Shown: positions 35,232 through 44,487, counted from the first letter of the stretch. The stretch: 64,000 bases of DNA from Candidatus Geothrix skivensis (GCA_016721195.1 JADKIO010000005.1:124001-188000), one strand, 5' to 3'. Notes: generated by a model not told the origin, from the sequence alone. Numbers and translations are program-made.

Positions 35232-37874
35232 ATGGCTGAGAACATGGGCACTGGACCGGTCGGGTCCATCAAGCAAAACCTGTCGGGCATCAGGCTCTCG
35301 ATGGATGTGGGGGTTCTGCCCCTGCTGGGAGTGGTGGCCTACCTGCTCTTCCGATACGCCTCGGCCATCACGCCGCTGGAGGGCGCCCTCCTGATCATGG
35401 CGACGGGGGCCCTGCTCCTCGCCGGACTTCACTGGTGGCGCTGGCATCGCAGCCTGACCCGGGAGGGGTCCCTGCTGGACTGGTCTCAGCAGGTTCTTGG
35501 GGGCAGCCGGGCTCCCCTGGAGGCGCCGGCTGGGATGCGGGAGGAGGATCGCCAGGTGGCGGTGGCCTTGAATGCCTTGATCGAGGACAACCGATCCAAG
35601 GCGAGTGAGCTGGAAGGCCTGCGGCAGGCCCTGGCCCGGGACTGGCGCGAGCTGGACGGCCTTCTGGGGGCCGTCGAGCGGCAGCATGCGGTGGAGGTCA
35701 GGATCCGGGAAGAGGGCATGGCGCGGCTGGCGTCCCTGGGCCGGGACCTGAAGGCGGCCATCGAGGACACGCTCCGACTGGATCAGATCGAGCTGAACTA
35801 CCGCCTTCGGGCGGATCAGTCCCGGCTGCAGGGACAGGCCTTCCGGAGCACCCTGGACCAGCTGCGGTCGGGGTTGGATCAATTCGAGAACCTGCTGGAG
35901 GAATTGCAGGACACCTTCCCGTGGCTGCGCCGGGAAGAGGACGCCCTGGCCCGGCTGGCCGATGCCGGGCTCCGCCAGAGCGCGCGATTGTCCCTGTCGG
36001 TGAAGGGGCTGGTGGCCCACACGCCCAGGCTCATCGACAACACCCAGGCCCGGACCGAGGGGCTGCGCCGGCTGCGGGAATCCGCCGATGGCGTGCGGGA
36101 TCAGACGGAGGCTCTGGCCCGCCGCCTGGAGGGGTTCCGGGATGAGGCCCAGGCGCGGATCCGCTCCTTCGGCGGGGCCCAGGGCTCGCTGAAGGAACTC
36201 GACCATGTGGCTCAGCAGACGGGATTGCTGGCCGTCAATGCCGCCATCCTGGCCCAGCAGGATTCGGGCAGCGCAGGCATGGCAGCCATCGGCGGACGCC
36301 TGCGCTACCTGGCCGACCGGACCGCCGAAGGCGCAACCAGCATGGAGCGGACCCTGGATGAGTACCAGGCCGGCTTGGAGCACGAGACCGCAGGCCTATG
36401 GGACCTGCAGGAAGTCACCCAGAAGCTCCTCGCGGATGTTCATGAGCTGCTGCGGACCGCAGGCCACCTGGATTTGCAGGGGCGGGACCTGGAACTGGGC
36501 CTGGAAGCCCACTTGGGCCTGGTGGACCAGGTGCGGCAAACCTCAGAGCGGGCCGAGCTCTCCCTGCATGAAATCGGTGCCCGTGCCCGTGCCCTTGAGG
36601 CTGCCCATGGCCGGCAGTGGGGCGTGGCGGCCAAGCTCACGCCCGAGCAGGAGCGGCTCACCCGGATGGGCCTGCGCCTGACGGAGGTCGGCGACGGGCT
36701 GGCCCGCAACAGCCAGCAGAACATCGATGAAATCTGGGACATCCTCGCCCGTCACCAGGAAATCCGGCGGACCGAGGCCTACCGGCAGGTGATCTCCGAG
36801 GGGTTGTCCAATCTGATGGAGGTGCCGGAAGAAGCCCCCCTGACCTGGAACGGCCTCGCCTGGGCCCGAGCCCAGCGCCAGCCCAGGCTGCTGGAGGGGG
36901 TCGATAAGGTCCGGCCCCCCAAGGGCCGCCGGGATCCCGGGGGAGGGCTCCAGCTCCTGTTGTTCGGCGAGGACGCGCTGCATAACCCCGAGGGCTCGGC
37001 AGTGGAGTCCTGGCGCTGTGATCCGACGGGACGGGACTGGGATCTGCAGCTCATGGTCTCCCTCAGGACGGAGAGTCACCGCCTCGCCCTGCTGGCCCTG
37101 CTCAAGGACAGCCCGCTGGCCTCCTGTTTCCCGGGGCTGGACATGCGCATCGCCCCGGAGGGCGTGCACCTCAGGCTGCCCCATCCCTATCCCGGACTGC
37201 CCAGGTTCCTGGCGGGGCTGGGCCTGGAACTCGCTGTGGAGCCGGAGCTTTGGGACCATGCCTTCCAGGAGTCGGAACGGCCGATGGTTCGTGTCCAGCA
37301 GGTGCTTTGGCTGGGACCGGGGCAGGGTGGTGGCACACAGCATCCATGCCTCCGCCTGGCCCACTCCTGGTTCCAGGAGATCCATGCCCATGAGTGGTTC
37401 CTGCCCTGGCTGCCCCATGGCGGGCAGCGTCCACCCTGTCCGCTGCTGGGGGACGGCGCGGTGCCTGCAAGGTTCGAAAGCCCCCTGTCCATGCGCTGCC
37501 TAGGCCTCGGCGGGGACCCGGGAGCCTTGGGCGGTCTGCGGGATCGCCTCCTCCAGGCCGGCGCCACCATGGGTTCGGGGGGTGCCGCGCTTTGCGCCAT
37601 CGCCATCGGTCACGCCCACCCCGAAGCCCTGCTGCTGAGGCTATTCCAGCCGGACGCGGCCCTGGCCGGCGCCTTCCATCCAGACCTCGTGCCCTACCAG
37701 GTCCGCCTGCGGGAGGAAGTGCTGGGTGGGGCTACCGGGGATCCCTACCAAGCGGCCTGGACCTTAATTGAGGATCTCCAGCGGGAGGGTTGGCTGATGC
37801 CGCTGCCATCCGAATCGAGGAGGCTGGGACATCTGTGGAAGAACCCTGAGGTTATTTCGCACGACTCGGCTTGA
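35232..37874 (+). CDS. Large membrane protein with a degenerate chemoreceptor-like signalling tip
   Basis: 880 residues. Two transmembrane helices are at about 24-43 and 49-68. Long helical coiled coils span about 85-550. Near residues 323-365 lies a recognisable MCP hairpin tip (LDHVAQQTGLLAVNAAI, then RLRYLADRTAEGA), corresponding to the conserved chemoreceptor region that docks CheA/CheW, but with changes such as AAILAQQ for AAIEAAR. No periplasmic ligand domain exists between the helices. The last 310 residues (from about 570) form a Trp/Leu-rich globular region I do not recognise. No che genes are nearby. The start is the ATG at 35232, with no clear ribosome-binding site; ATG 35244 is an alternative. 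Confidence 0.78.
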   Translation: MAENMGTGPVGSIKQNLSGIRLSMDVGVLPLLGVVAYLLFRYASAITPLEGALLIMATGALLLAGLHWWRWHRSLTREGSLLDWSQQVLGGSRAPLEAPAGMREEDRQVAVALNALIEDNRSKASELEGLRQALARDWRELDGLLGAVERQHAVEVRIREEGMARLASLGRDLKAAIEDTLRLDQIELNYRLRADQSRLQGQAFRSTLDQLRSGLDQFENLLEELQDTFPWLRREEDALARLADAGLRQSARLSLSVKGLVAHTPRLIDNTQARTEGLRRLRESADGVRDQTEALARRLEGFRDEAQARIRSFGGAQGSLKELDHVAQQTGLLAVNAAILAQQDSGSAGMAAIGGRLRYLADRTAEGATSMERTLDEYQAGLEHETAGLWDLQEVTQKLLADVHELLRTAGHLDLQGRDLELGLEAHLGLVDQVRQTSERAELSLHEIGARARALEAAHGRQWGVAAKLTPEQERLTRMGLRLTEVGDGLARNSQQNIDEIWDILARHQEIRRTEAYRQVISEGLSNLMEVPEEAPLTWNGLAWARAQRQPRLLEGVDKVRPPKGRRDPGGGLQLLLFGEDALHNPEGSAVESWRCDPTGRDWDLQLMVSLRTESHRLALLALLKDSPLASCFPGLDMRIAPEGVHLRLPHPYPGLPRFLAGLGLELAVEPELWDHAFQESERPMVRVQQVLWLGPGQGGGTQHPCLRLAHSWFQEIHAHEWFLPWLPHGGQRPPCPLLGDGAVPARFESPLSMRCLGLGGDPGALGGLRDRLLQAGATMGSGGAALCAIAIGHAHPEALLLRLFQPDAALAGAFHPDLVPYQVRLREEVLGGATGDPYQAAWTLIEDLQREGWLMPLPSESRRLGHLWKNPEVISHDSA

Positions 37875-38030
37875 CAGCCGCCTCGTCCCGCCGATACCTG
37901 TTCCAAGCGATCTTTGGACCTCCCCCAGTCGGTGCGTGCTCCGGGGCCCTGGATCGCCACCAGCCAGGCTCCGTCCAGCATGGATCCTGGATCTGTGGGA
38001 GGCCTCAGGCCGCCACCCACAGGAGATCCC

Positions 38031-38783
38031 ATGTTCCCTTTCGCCTCTGAGCGCAGCCATCGGCCTGTCTTCACCGACCTCCCACCCACCCTTCAACCCT
38101 GCGCCATCGCTGCCGCCGCGCCCCCGGCGGACCATCTGCGTGCGGCCATGCTCTCCCTGCTCCTCTACCTCTTGATCGTGGCCGCCATGGTGGCGCTCTC
38201 CAGCCTTGCCCCATCACCTCCGCTGGCAGCCGTGATTCCTCCGGGGCCAGGGCCCACCGTCGTCTACGAACCGCCTGAACTCCGGGTGATGATTCCTGCC
38301 ACCGGGGGCATTTCGGGAAGGGGCGGTGTGGTGGAGTCGGTTCTGCCCGTCCCGCCGGTCGTGGCCCCCGAGGTCCCCAGTGAGGCACCGGCCGGAATGC
38401 CAACGGAAAACCATGCGCTGGATCCGGCCGCCAGTGGGCGGAGTGGGCCTGGGACCCCACCTTCCCAGGGGGGAACCCCGGGGGATGCCCACGCCGGGTC
38501 GACGGTCCAGGACTTCACTTCCCTGGGGCTTGCCGTGCTGCGTCGGGTGGACCCGATCTACCCGGATTTCGCCCGCAGGTCCCGCCTCCAGGGACCGGTG
38601 GTCCTCATGCTGACGGTGAACGAGCAGGGCCAACCCGTCCAGGTCCAGGTGCTCCAGGGCCATCCGGTGTTCCATGACGTGGCCCTGCAGGCGGCGCGCC
38701 AGTGGCGCTTCGAGCCCGCACGACAGGGGGGCAGGCCCGTGGCGGCCTCCTTCCGCCTCACCCTGAACTTCTCCCTGAGGTGA
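38031..38783 (+). CDS. TonB-family energy transducer
   Basis: 250 residues. An N-terminal cytoplasmic stretch precedes a transmembrane anchor at about 42-62 (LSLLLYLLIVAAMVALSSL), a Pro-rich linker (about 65-160), and a C-terminal TonB domain (VDPIYPDFARRSRLQGPVVLMLTVNEQGQ, then QAARQWRFEPARQGGRPV). TonB couples the proton gradient through ExbBD to outer-membrane receptors; no ExbBD genes are in view. AGGAG sits 5 nt before the ATG at 38031; the frame is open farther upstream but without a site. Confidence 0.9.
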   Translation: MFPFASERSHRPVFTDLPPTLQPCAIAAAAPPADHLRAAMLSLLLYLLIVAAMVALSSLAPSPPLAAVIPPGPGPTVVYEPPELRVMIPATGGISGRGGVVESVLPVPPVVAPEVPSEAPAGMPTENHALDPAASGRSGPGTPPSQGGTPGDAHAGSTVQDFTSLGLAVLRRVDPIYPDFARRSRLQGPVVLMLTVNEQGQPVQVQVLQGHPVFHDVALQAARQWRFEPARQGGRPVAASFRLTLNFSLR

Positions 38784-38795
38784 TACCGTGGGTGT

Positions 38796-39162
38796 GTGGA
38801 TCAGGGCGTCGCTGTCCGCAAGGGCAGAGGAAAGTCCGGGCTCCGCAGGGTGCTGGGCCTGGTAACACCAGGGCGGGGTGACCCGACGGAAAGTGCAACA
38901 GAGAACAAACCGCCGATGGCCGGCCGGTGGAAACACGGGTCGGATCAGGCAAGGGTGAAACGGTGGGGTAAGAGCCCACCGCCGGACTGGCAACAGGACG
39001 GGCACGGCAAACCCCCCAGGGAGCAAGACCAAATAGGCCGGCGCACCGCGCAAGCGGCGAGGGTTGACCCGACCGAGCCGGCGGGTAGGTCGCACGAGGT
39101 GGGTGGCGACATCCATCCCAGAGGAATGACGCTCCACGACAGAACCCGGCTTACCGGTCCAC
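38796..39162 (+). ncRNA. rnpB: RNase P RNA (bacterial type A)
   Basis: The conserved elements appear in order: GAGGAAAGTCCGGGCTCC (P4 5' region), ACAGAGAACAAACCG, GGTAAGAGCCCACCG, AGAGGAATGACG and the 3' P4 strand ACAGAACCCGGCTTA. The terminal P1 helix pairs GTGGATC (38796-38802) with GGTCCAC (39156-39162), giving about 367 nt. The ends are set by P1 pairing and could shift by a few bases. It is the catalytic RNA that trims tRNA 5' leaders. It sits just after the TonB-like gene and has its own downstream hairpin. Confidence 0.96.
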
Positions 39163-39164
39163 CT

Positions 39165-39199
39165 CGGCCCCCGAAAGGGGGGGGGCCGTGCTTATTTCA
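39165..39199 (+). terminator. Probable rnpB terminator
   Basis: CGGCCCCC-GAAA-G9-CCG forms a GC stem with a G bulge, followed by a weak T-rich stretch (TGCTTATTTC). The position right after P1 of rnpB supports termination. Confidence 0.6.
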
Positions 39200-39537
39200 T
39201 CCGGGGGCTCTGGGCTCGCTGCGCGCCTCCATGTGACGCAATGCTTCGCATTGCTCCCACTCGCTTGCGCTCGTGGACACGGAGCCTCCCCCCGGGCCCC
39301 CGCGCAGCCGCCCGGCGGAGCCGTGCGGCTGTTGGCTCATCCAGGGGTTCCGCGCTGTTCAGAGGATTGGTTCTGGGCTAGCCTGGGTCTCTTCCCCGAG
39401 TAGGCCTCTGTTCTTCCCCCGATATCGCCACAGCGTCGCGCCTGGAATTGGCGCGAGGGTCCTGTTGTCTGGATTGAACCGATAGAGCCCGGGTCGCCTG
39501 TGAAGGTCGGCCCTGCCCCAACCCCTCGGAGTAACCC
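39200..39537. other. Gene-free region after rnpB with several palindromes
   Basis: 338 nt without a credible gene. It contains GCAATG-CTTCG-CATTGC (about 39237-39253), GC-rich inverted segments around 39300-39330, and CGCGCC-TGGAATT-GGCGCG near 39435-39453. The stretch GCTCCCACTC...CCCCGGGCCCCC resembles, in reverse orientation, the spacer beside yebC (20434-20568). The promoter for the GNAT gene should lie at the right end, but I see no strong -35/-10 pair. Confidence 0.4.
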
Positions 39538-40296
39538 ATGTACCAAGATTTCCAGGCCCTGGCCCGCCGTCTCGAGCGTGCCCAGGCCCTTCAAAACGAG
39601 CGCTTCAACCAGGCCGATGGAGGTCGCAGTCTGCCGGTGGGCGGCGGCTTCGCCCACTTCCGGGGGGAAGCCCATCCCCTCAACCAGGCCCTCGGCCTAC
39701 TTGAACCCCTATCGGAGGAGGAACTGATCGGTGTGGAGGCCTTCCTGGGCTCGCCCACCGTGCTGGAACTGAGCCCGGCGGCGGATCCTTCCCTGTGGAG
39801 CCTGCTGGCATCCCGGGGCTACCGCCTTCAGCACTTCCAGCAGTTGTGGTCCCGCTCCCTCCTGGACCTCGCCGTTCGCCCGCCATCGGCCCTGATCCGG
39901 ATCGCCGAACCCCGGGAAGCGGATCTGTACAACCGGGTGGTGAGTGCGGGGTTCCTGGAACGCGATGATGTGCAGACCCTGGAGCCGCCGTTCCGGGTTT
40001 CCCTGGAGGTACCGGACGCCTGGGGGTTCCTGGCCTTTGTCGACGACCAGCCCGCCGGAGGCGGCATGCTGGGGATCGTCGATGGGGTGGCGCTCCTGTC
40101 GGGCAGCAGCGTGATCCCGCGCTTCCGGGGCCGGGGCCTCCAGAAGGCGCTCATCTGGGCCCGGCTGGCCTTTGCCCAGGCCCTGAGTTGTGACCGGGCC
40201 TGCGCTTCCACGGCCCCGGGCACCGCCAGCCAGCGATCCTATGAAGCTTGCGGCTTCCGTGCTGCCTATCCCAAGGTGGAGATGGCACGGGGCTGA
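39538..40296 (+). CDS. GNAT-family N-acetyltransferase
   Basis: 252 residues. The C-terminal GNAT fold has motif A (SGSSVIPRFRGRGLQKALIWARLAFA, containing the acetyl-CoA-binding RxxGxG/A) and motif B (GTASQRSYEACGFR). An N-terminal extension of about 130 residues looks like a second, degenerate GNAT lobe. The acceptor is unknown. CGGAG is about 6 nt before the ATG. It lies 22 nt before the MFS gene, likely an operon; paired acetyltransferase and exporter genes are sometimes drug-resistance related, but that is only inference. Confidence 0.85.
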   Translation: MYQDFQALARRLERAQALQNERFNQADGGRSLPVGGGFAHFRGEAHPLNQALGLLEPLSEEELIGVEAFLGSPTVLELSPAADPSLWSLLASRGYRLQHFQQLWSRSLLDLAVRPPSALIRIAEPREADLYNRVVSAGFLERDDVQTLEPPFRVSLEVPDAWGFLAFVDDQPAGGGMLGIVDGVALLSGSSVIPRFRGRGLQKALIWARLAFAQALSCDRACASTAPGTASQRSYEACGFRAAYPKVEMARG

Positions 40297-40318
40297 AGCC
40301 AGCCTGCAATAGTGGGGG

Positions 40319-41473
40319 ATGCGCCGACCCGCAGCCCCCACCGCCGCGCTCCTCGTGACGGCCCTGGCCTTCCATGTGGACATGCTCCTCTACTACCTGT
40401 TGGTGCCGCTGCTGCCCAGGTACGCCCGGGACCTGGCCCTCAATCCCATGCAGGTGGGGATCCTGTTCGGCAGCTATGCGGTGGCCCTTCTGCTGGCGAC
40501 CTTCCCCGTGGCCATCCTGACGGACCGGCATGGCCGGCGGGCGGTCATGCTCTGGGGCCTGGTGGGGCTGGCAGTGACCACCCTGGTGTTCGCGGTCTCG
40601 AAGCAGTACTGGCTGCTGGTGCTGGCCCGGTTCCTCCAGGGGGTCGCTGGATCCGCGACCTGGCTGCCGGGCATGGCCCTGCTGGCGGATCACTTCCCCA
40701 CCCAATCCCGGGGCAAGGCCATGGGCACTGCATTTGCTGCGGCCAACCTCGGCGTGCTCATCGGTCCACCTCTTTCGGGTCTGCTGGATCAGCATGTGGG
40801 GCCCTCCGCCCCCTTCCTGCTCGGGGCGGCCCTGGTGGCCCTGGACGCGGCGGGCCGCGCCTTCCTGCTGCCGGTGGAGGCGCCGGATCGGGGGCCCCGC
40901 CTGCCCATCCGCCTGCTGCTGGCCAACCCGGTGATCCGGCTGTTCGCGGGGGCCATGGCCCTGGGATCGGCCCTCTGGGCCCTGCTGGAATCCACCCTGC
41001 CGCTGGATCTGGATCAGCGCCTGGGCCTCAGCTCCTCCCGGATCGGGCTGTGCTTCGCGGCAGCGGCCCTGTCCCACACCATCACCTCGCCGCTCATCGG
41101 CAGGCTTTCGGATCGCATTGGTCGGCTGAGGGTGCTGCGCATGGGACTGGTGCTGGTCATGATCCTGCTGCCCCTGCCGGTCCTGCTCCCGAAGGCCTGG
41201 ATGGTGGTGCTGGCCATGATGGCCCTCGGCACCACCGCCAGCTTCATCATGAGTCCCTGCAGTCCGGCCGTGGCCGACCAGGTGGAGCGCCAAGGGAGCC
41301 AGAGCTTCGCCTCAGCCTTTTCCATCCTGAATCTGGCCTATTCGGTGGGCCTCATGCTCGGCCCCCTGTTGGGCGGGGCCCTCGTTCAGAGCTTGGGCCT
41401 CCCCTGGGCGCTTGGGCTATGTGGGCTGGGCATGGGCAGCTACCTGTTGGCCGTCCGGCGCTTCACCGTTTAA
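40319..41473 (+). CDS. MFS-family transporter
   Basis: 384 residues with about 12 hydrophobic helices. The MFS signature between helices 2 and 3 is TDRHGRRAVMLWG, and its repeat in the second half is GRLSDRIGRLRVLRMG. An early helix carries a charged FHVDMLLYYLL. A secondary transporter, probably a proton-coupled efflux pump of the DHA type; the substrate is unknown. A GGGG ribosome site is adjacent to the ATG. Its last 11 bases overlap the 3' end of the opposing methyltransferase gene. Confidence 0.9.
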   Translation: MRRPAAPTAALLVTALAFHVDMLLYYLLVPLLPRYARDLALNPMQVGILFGSYAVALLLATFPVAILTDRHGRRAVMLWGLVGLAVTTLVFAVSKQYWLLVLARFLQGVAGSATWLPGMALLADHFPTQSRGKAMGTAFAAANLGVLIGPPLSGLLDQHVGPSAPFLLGAALVALDAAGRAFLLPVEAPDRGPRLPIRLLLANPVIRLFAGAMALGSALWALLESTLPLDLDQRLGLSSSRIGLCFAAAALSHTITSPLIGRLSDRIGRLRVLRMGLVLVMILLPLPVLLPKAWMVVLAMMALGTTASFIMSPCSPAVADQVERQGSQSFASAFSILNLAYSVGLMLGPLLGGALVQSLGLPWALGLCGLGMGSYLLAVRRFTV

Positions 41474-42179
41474 TGGCCCGGTAGATCCAGCGCTCGGCAG
41501 CTTCCTCCCAGGGGCGGCCATCCAGGCCCCCGAAGGCCCGCCCAACCTCGAAGCCTGCCCTCGCGAGGAAGGCGCGAACCTCCGCATCGGTGGGAATCCA
41601 GATGTCATGGCAGAAGGAAGCCCCCTGGCAGGTGCGCTCGGTGAGGATCCTCCGCCCATCGGGAGTCCAGTGGGCCCGTTCTTGATAGCCGTCCTCCGGG
41701 AAATCCAGCCAGATGCCATCAACCTCGGTCATGGCTGCCTGCAGGAAGCTGCGGCCGGCCAAGTCCAGAAGCAGGACCCCACCGGGACGGAGCACCCTCG
41801 CGAACTCGGCCAACTGACCCAGGTTTTCCGGCTCCGTGGCGAAATAGCCCCAACTTGTATAGGCGCAGAACACGCCATCGACACAGGAGGGACGGAAGGG
41901 AAGGGCGCGGAAATCGAGGCGAACAAGGGGGGCAGGATGGCAGGCCCGGTGCTTCACTAGGTTCATGGGGCTGAGGTCCCCGCCAATGGTTTCGAATCCC
42001 TGGCCCCGGAGGTAGGGGTGCAGACGCCCCCAGCCGCAGGGGAGATCGAGTACCCGGCTCCTACGAGGAAGGTCCAGGAGAGCCGCCAAAGCCGGGCCTT
42101 CCAAGGCCGCGTCCGCAGCCTTGTCGGCATAGATGCTGAAGTAGGCGGGGTGGTCGAAGTCCCGGGCGAACCATTCCAT
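41463..42179 (-). CDS. Class I SAM-dependent methyltransferase
   Basis: 238 residues. Motif I is VLDLPCGWGRLHPYL, motif II the acidic GGDLSPMNL, motif III VDGVFCAYTSWGYF, and post III LRPGGVLLLDLAG. The motif I variant with Pro-Cys-Gly and the length fit small-molecule methyltransferases of the Methyltransf_25/11 type. Substrate unknown. Convergent with the MFS gene by 11 bases. No strong ribosome-binding site was seen before the ATG. Confidence 0.88.
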   Translation of the reverse strand: MEWFARDFDHPAYFSIYADKAADAALEGPALAALLDLPRRSRVLDLPCGWGRLHPYLRGQGFETIGGDLSPMNLVKHRACHPAPLVRLDFRALPFRPSCVDGVFCAYTSWGYFATEPENLGQLAEFARVLRPGGVLLLDLAGRSFLQAAMTEVDGIWLDFPEDGYQERAHWTPDGRRILTERTCQGASFCHDIWIPTDAEVRAFLARAGFEVGRAFGGLDGRPWEEAAERWIYRAIKR

Positions 42180-42210
42180 GCTGCGAGTCTGGCAGAACCC
42201 CCGGCGAGCC

Positions 42211-42753
42211 CTAATCCTCTTCGGCCTTCACAAGCTTAACGGCAGGTGCGGCCTGGGGCGTGCTGGCGATGCCTTTCCAGACATAGCGGGTGCCACGCTT
42301 CTGGCCGTTCTTGACGATGAGCCTGGTCTCTTCCAGCTCCGTGAACAGGCGGCGAAGGGTGGCGGGGGCCCAGTCGCACTCCTTGAGGCCCAGTTCCCCC
42401 TGGGCTTCGAAGCTGCTGAGGGAGCCCTTCTGCTGAAGCGCGCCCATGAGCTGCTCCTTCAGGCCCTCGAGCTCGGGCTTGGACCGGCGGGCCTTGGTCT
42501 TGAACGCCGGGGCGGACTCTGGGGCGGCCGCGATGGCCTTCGGAGCAGGGGCAGGAGAGCTCACGACAGGGGCGGCCACCTGTGCCTGGATCAGCAATCC
42601 GTCCAGGTAGATGTCCCCCCGTTCCGGTCGGAAGAGCACGACGATGGAACCGGGAGCCATGCCTTCATGCTGGAGGGCCGTGATAACCCTTTCCCCGATT
42701 CGGGCCTTCTGGTCGGAGGACAGGTTGGGGGATTCGATAACGACCATGGCCAT
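42211..42753 (-). CDS. Uncharacterised protein with a tautomerase-like N-terminus and a winged-helix-like C-terminus
   Basis: 180 residues. The first 55 residues (SSDQKARIGERVITALQHEGMAPGSIVVLFRPE) follow the helix-strand pattern of 4-oxalocrotonate tautomerase-like units, but the catalytic N-terminal Pro is absent. A Pro/Ala linker follows, then a segment (LKEQLMGALQQKGSLSSFEAQ, TLRRLFTELEETRLIVKNGQKRGTRYVW) resembling a winged helix. Both likenesses are by pattern only. GGAGT precedes the ATG at 42753 with 4-5 nt spacing. It is transcribed divergently from the Fur-family gene. Confidence 0.65.
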   Translation of the reverse strand: MAMVVIESPNLSSDQKARIGERVITALQHEGMAPGSIVVLFRPERGDIYLDGLLIQAQVAAPVVSSPAPAPKAIAAAPESAPAFKTKARRSKPELEGLKEQLMGALQQKGSLSSFEAQGELGLKECDWAPATLRRLFTELEETRLIVKNGQKRGTRYVWKGIASTPQAAPAVKLVKAEED

Positions 42754-42858
42754 GGCGACTCCAGTATGTATACAGAATTGTTATTATATCGCTTATGTCT
42801 GTCATTGTAAAATGCGAATCCTGAACCAACTCGGGTAGACTTCCCGCCGAGGATCCCC
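42754..42858. promoter_or_regulatory. AT-rich divergent promoter between the unknown gene and the Fur-family gene
   Basis: The stretch GTATGTATACAGAATTGTTATTATATCGC and onward is AT-rich with overlapping TATA-like boxes, in contrast to its surroundings. A Fur/PerR-type autoregulatory site would be expected here, but I see no clean 19-bp Fur palindrome. Confidence 0.45.
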
Positions 42859-43359
42859 ATGCGCAAGCCCAAGATCGAAAGGCCCGAAGAGCAGCAGCGG
42901 TTTGAGGCGTTTCTGCGTTCCCGTCAATTGAAGCTGACCGGCGAACGCCTGGAACTGGTGGAAGAGGTCTTCAGCCAGGCGCACCACTTTGACGCCGACC
43001 AATTGCACATGGCGCTCAAGCAGAAGGGCAAGGCCGTCAGCCGGGCGACGGTCTACCGGACCCTGGACTTGCTGGTGCAATGCGGCCTGGTTCGGAAGAG
43101 CAGCTTCGGCGACCAGCATGCGCACTATGAGGCGGTCCACAGCAACGAACACCACGATCACCTCATCTGCCTGAACTGCGATGCCATCATCGAGTTCTTC
43201 CGCCCCGATCTGGAGGCCCTCCAGGACCAGATCTGCAAGGAGTTCGAGTTCAAGCCGATGCATCACAGCCACCAGATCTTCGGACTCTGCACGGCCTGCC
43301 AGGGCCGGGCCACGGATGACTCCGTCCTGGCCCACCGGATGAGTCAGCTTAGTACGTAG
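42859..43359 (+). CDS. Fur-family transcriptional regulator
   Basis: 166 residues. The winged helix covers about 20-85 (LKLTGERLELVEEVF, SRATVYRTLDLLVQCGLVRK). The dimerisation/metal domain has HHDHLIC (98-104) and two CxxC pairs (C104/C107, C144/C147), giving the structural zinc site, plus HHSHQI at 135-140. This set fits Fur proper or a PerR/Zur relative; the target metal cannot be decided by eye. The FeoAB genes at 49.9-52.3 kb are plausible targets, by inference. Confidence 0.92.
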   Translation: MRKPKIERPEEQQRFEAFLRSRQLKLTGERLELVEEVFSQAHHFDADQLHMALKQKGKAVSRATVYRTLDLLVQCGLVRKSSFGDQHAHYEAVHSNEHHDHLICLNCDAIIEFFRPDLEALQDQICKEFEFKPMHHSHQIFGLCTACQGRATDDSVLAHRMSQLST

Positions 43360-43419
43360 GCGGGCTCCTGCTTTCCCACAACCCATAGCCCACGGCCGCG
43401 CGAGGCGCTAGGCTTGGGC

Positions 43420-44487
43420 ATGGCCAAATTGACGCTTCAGGACCTCCAGTGCCTTCCGAAGACGGACCTTCATGTCCATCTGGACGGCAGCCTTCGCATC
43501 CAGACCATCCTCGATCTGTCGGAACAGCAGAAGGTGAAACTGCCCGCCGATTCCATCGAAGGCCTTCGACCCTTCGTGGAGGTGGGCGACGACTGCAAGT
43601 CTCTGGTGGAATACCTCCGGGCCTTCGACGTGACGCTCTCCGTGATGCAGACCTACGAAAGCCTGGTCCGCACGTCCTTCGAACTGGCAGAAGATGCGGC
43701 CAAGGAAAATGTCCGCTACATGGAAGTGCGCTACAGTCCCATCCTCCACCAGCAGAAGGGGCTCACGCTGCACGCCATCGTCCAGGCGGTGCTGGAGGGA
43801 TTGGCGCAGGCCGAGCGTCAGTACAACATCCGGACCGGCGTCATCCTCTGCGGCATGCGGCACATCTCGCCCGACATCTCCCTGCGCCTGGCGGATCTCA
43901 CGGTGGCCTTCAAGAACAAGGGCGTGGTGGGGTACGACCTGGCCGGGGCCGAGGAGAACTTCCCCGCCAAGCGCCACAAGGACGCCTTCGGCCGGGTGCT
44001 GCAGAACAACATCAACTGCACCCTGCATGCCGGGGAAGCATACGGGCCTGAGAGCATCCACCAGGCCATCCACCTCTGTGGCGCCCATCGCATCGGCCAC
44101 GGGGTGCGGCTCATCGAGGACGGCGACCTGCTTAACTATGTCAACGACCACCGCATCCCCCTGGAGTGCTGCCCGTCCAGCAACGTGCAGACCAAGGCCG
44201 TGAAGAAGATGGTCGACCATCCCATCCGCCTCTTCTACGATCTGGGCTTGCGCGTCACCGTGAACACGGACAATCGCATGGTGACCAACACCACCGTCAG
44301 TCGTGAACTTCAGGTGATCCATGAGGAGCTGGGCTTCAATCTGGACGAGATCAAGGAAGTCATCATCATGGGCTTCAAGAGCGCCTTCCTGCCCTACGCG
44401 CTCAAGCGCGCCATGCTGGCGGAGGTGGTGCACGAGCTGAAGGCTTTCAAGCCCGGTAGCCTGGAGAGCAAGAAGGAGCATCTGTGA
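43420..44487 (+). CDS. add: Adenosine deaminase
   Basis: 355 residues. The complete amidohydrolase metal/catalytic set is present: DLHVHLDGS (HxH), LHAGE (His plus the catalytic Glu), HRIGHG, and VNTDN (Asp), along with CPSSN. It converts adenosine or deoxyadenosine to (deoxy)inosine in purine salvage; relatives with adenine or 6-aminodeoxyfutalosine specificity exist, so specificity is probable, not proved. The ATG at 43420 is preferred over the TTG at 43414. It stands alone, 61 nt after the Fur-family gene. Confidence 0.88.
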   Translation: MAKLTLQDLQCLPKTDLHVHLDGSLRIQTILDLSEQQKVKLPADSIEGLRPFVEVGDDCKSLVEYLRAFDVTLSVMQTYESLVRTSFELAEDAAKENVRYMEVRYSPILHQQKGLTLHAIVQAVLEGLAQAERQYNIRTGVILCGMRHISPDISLRLADLTVAFKNKGVVGYDLAGAEENFPAKRHKDAFGRVLQNNINCTLHAGEAYGPESIHQAIHLCGAHRIGHGVRLIEDGDLLNYVNDHRIPLECCPSSNVQTKAVKKMVDHPIRLFYDLGLRVTVNTDNRMVTNTTVSRELQVIHEELGFNLDEIKEVIIMGFKSAFLPYALKRAMLAEVVHELKAFKPGSLESKKEHL

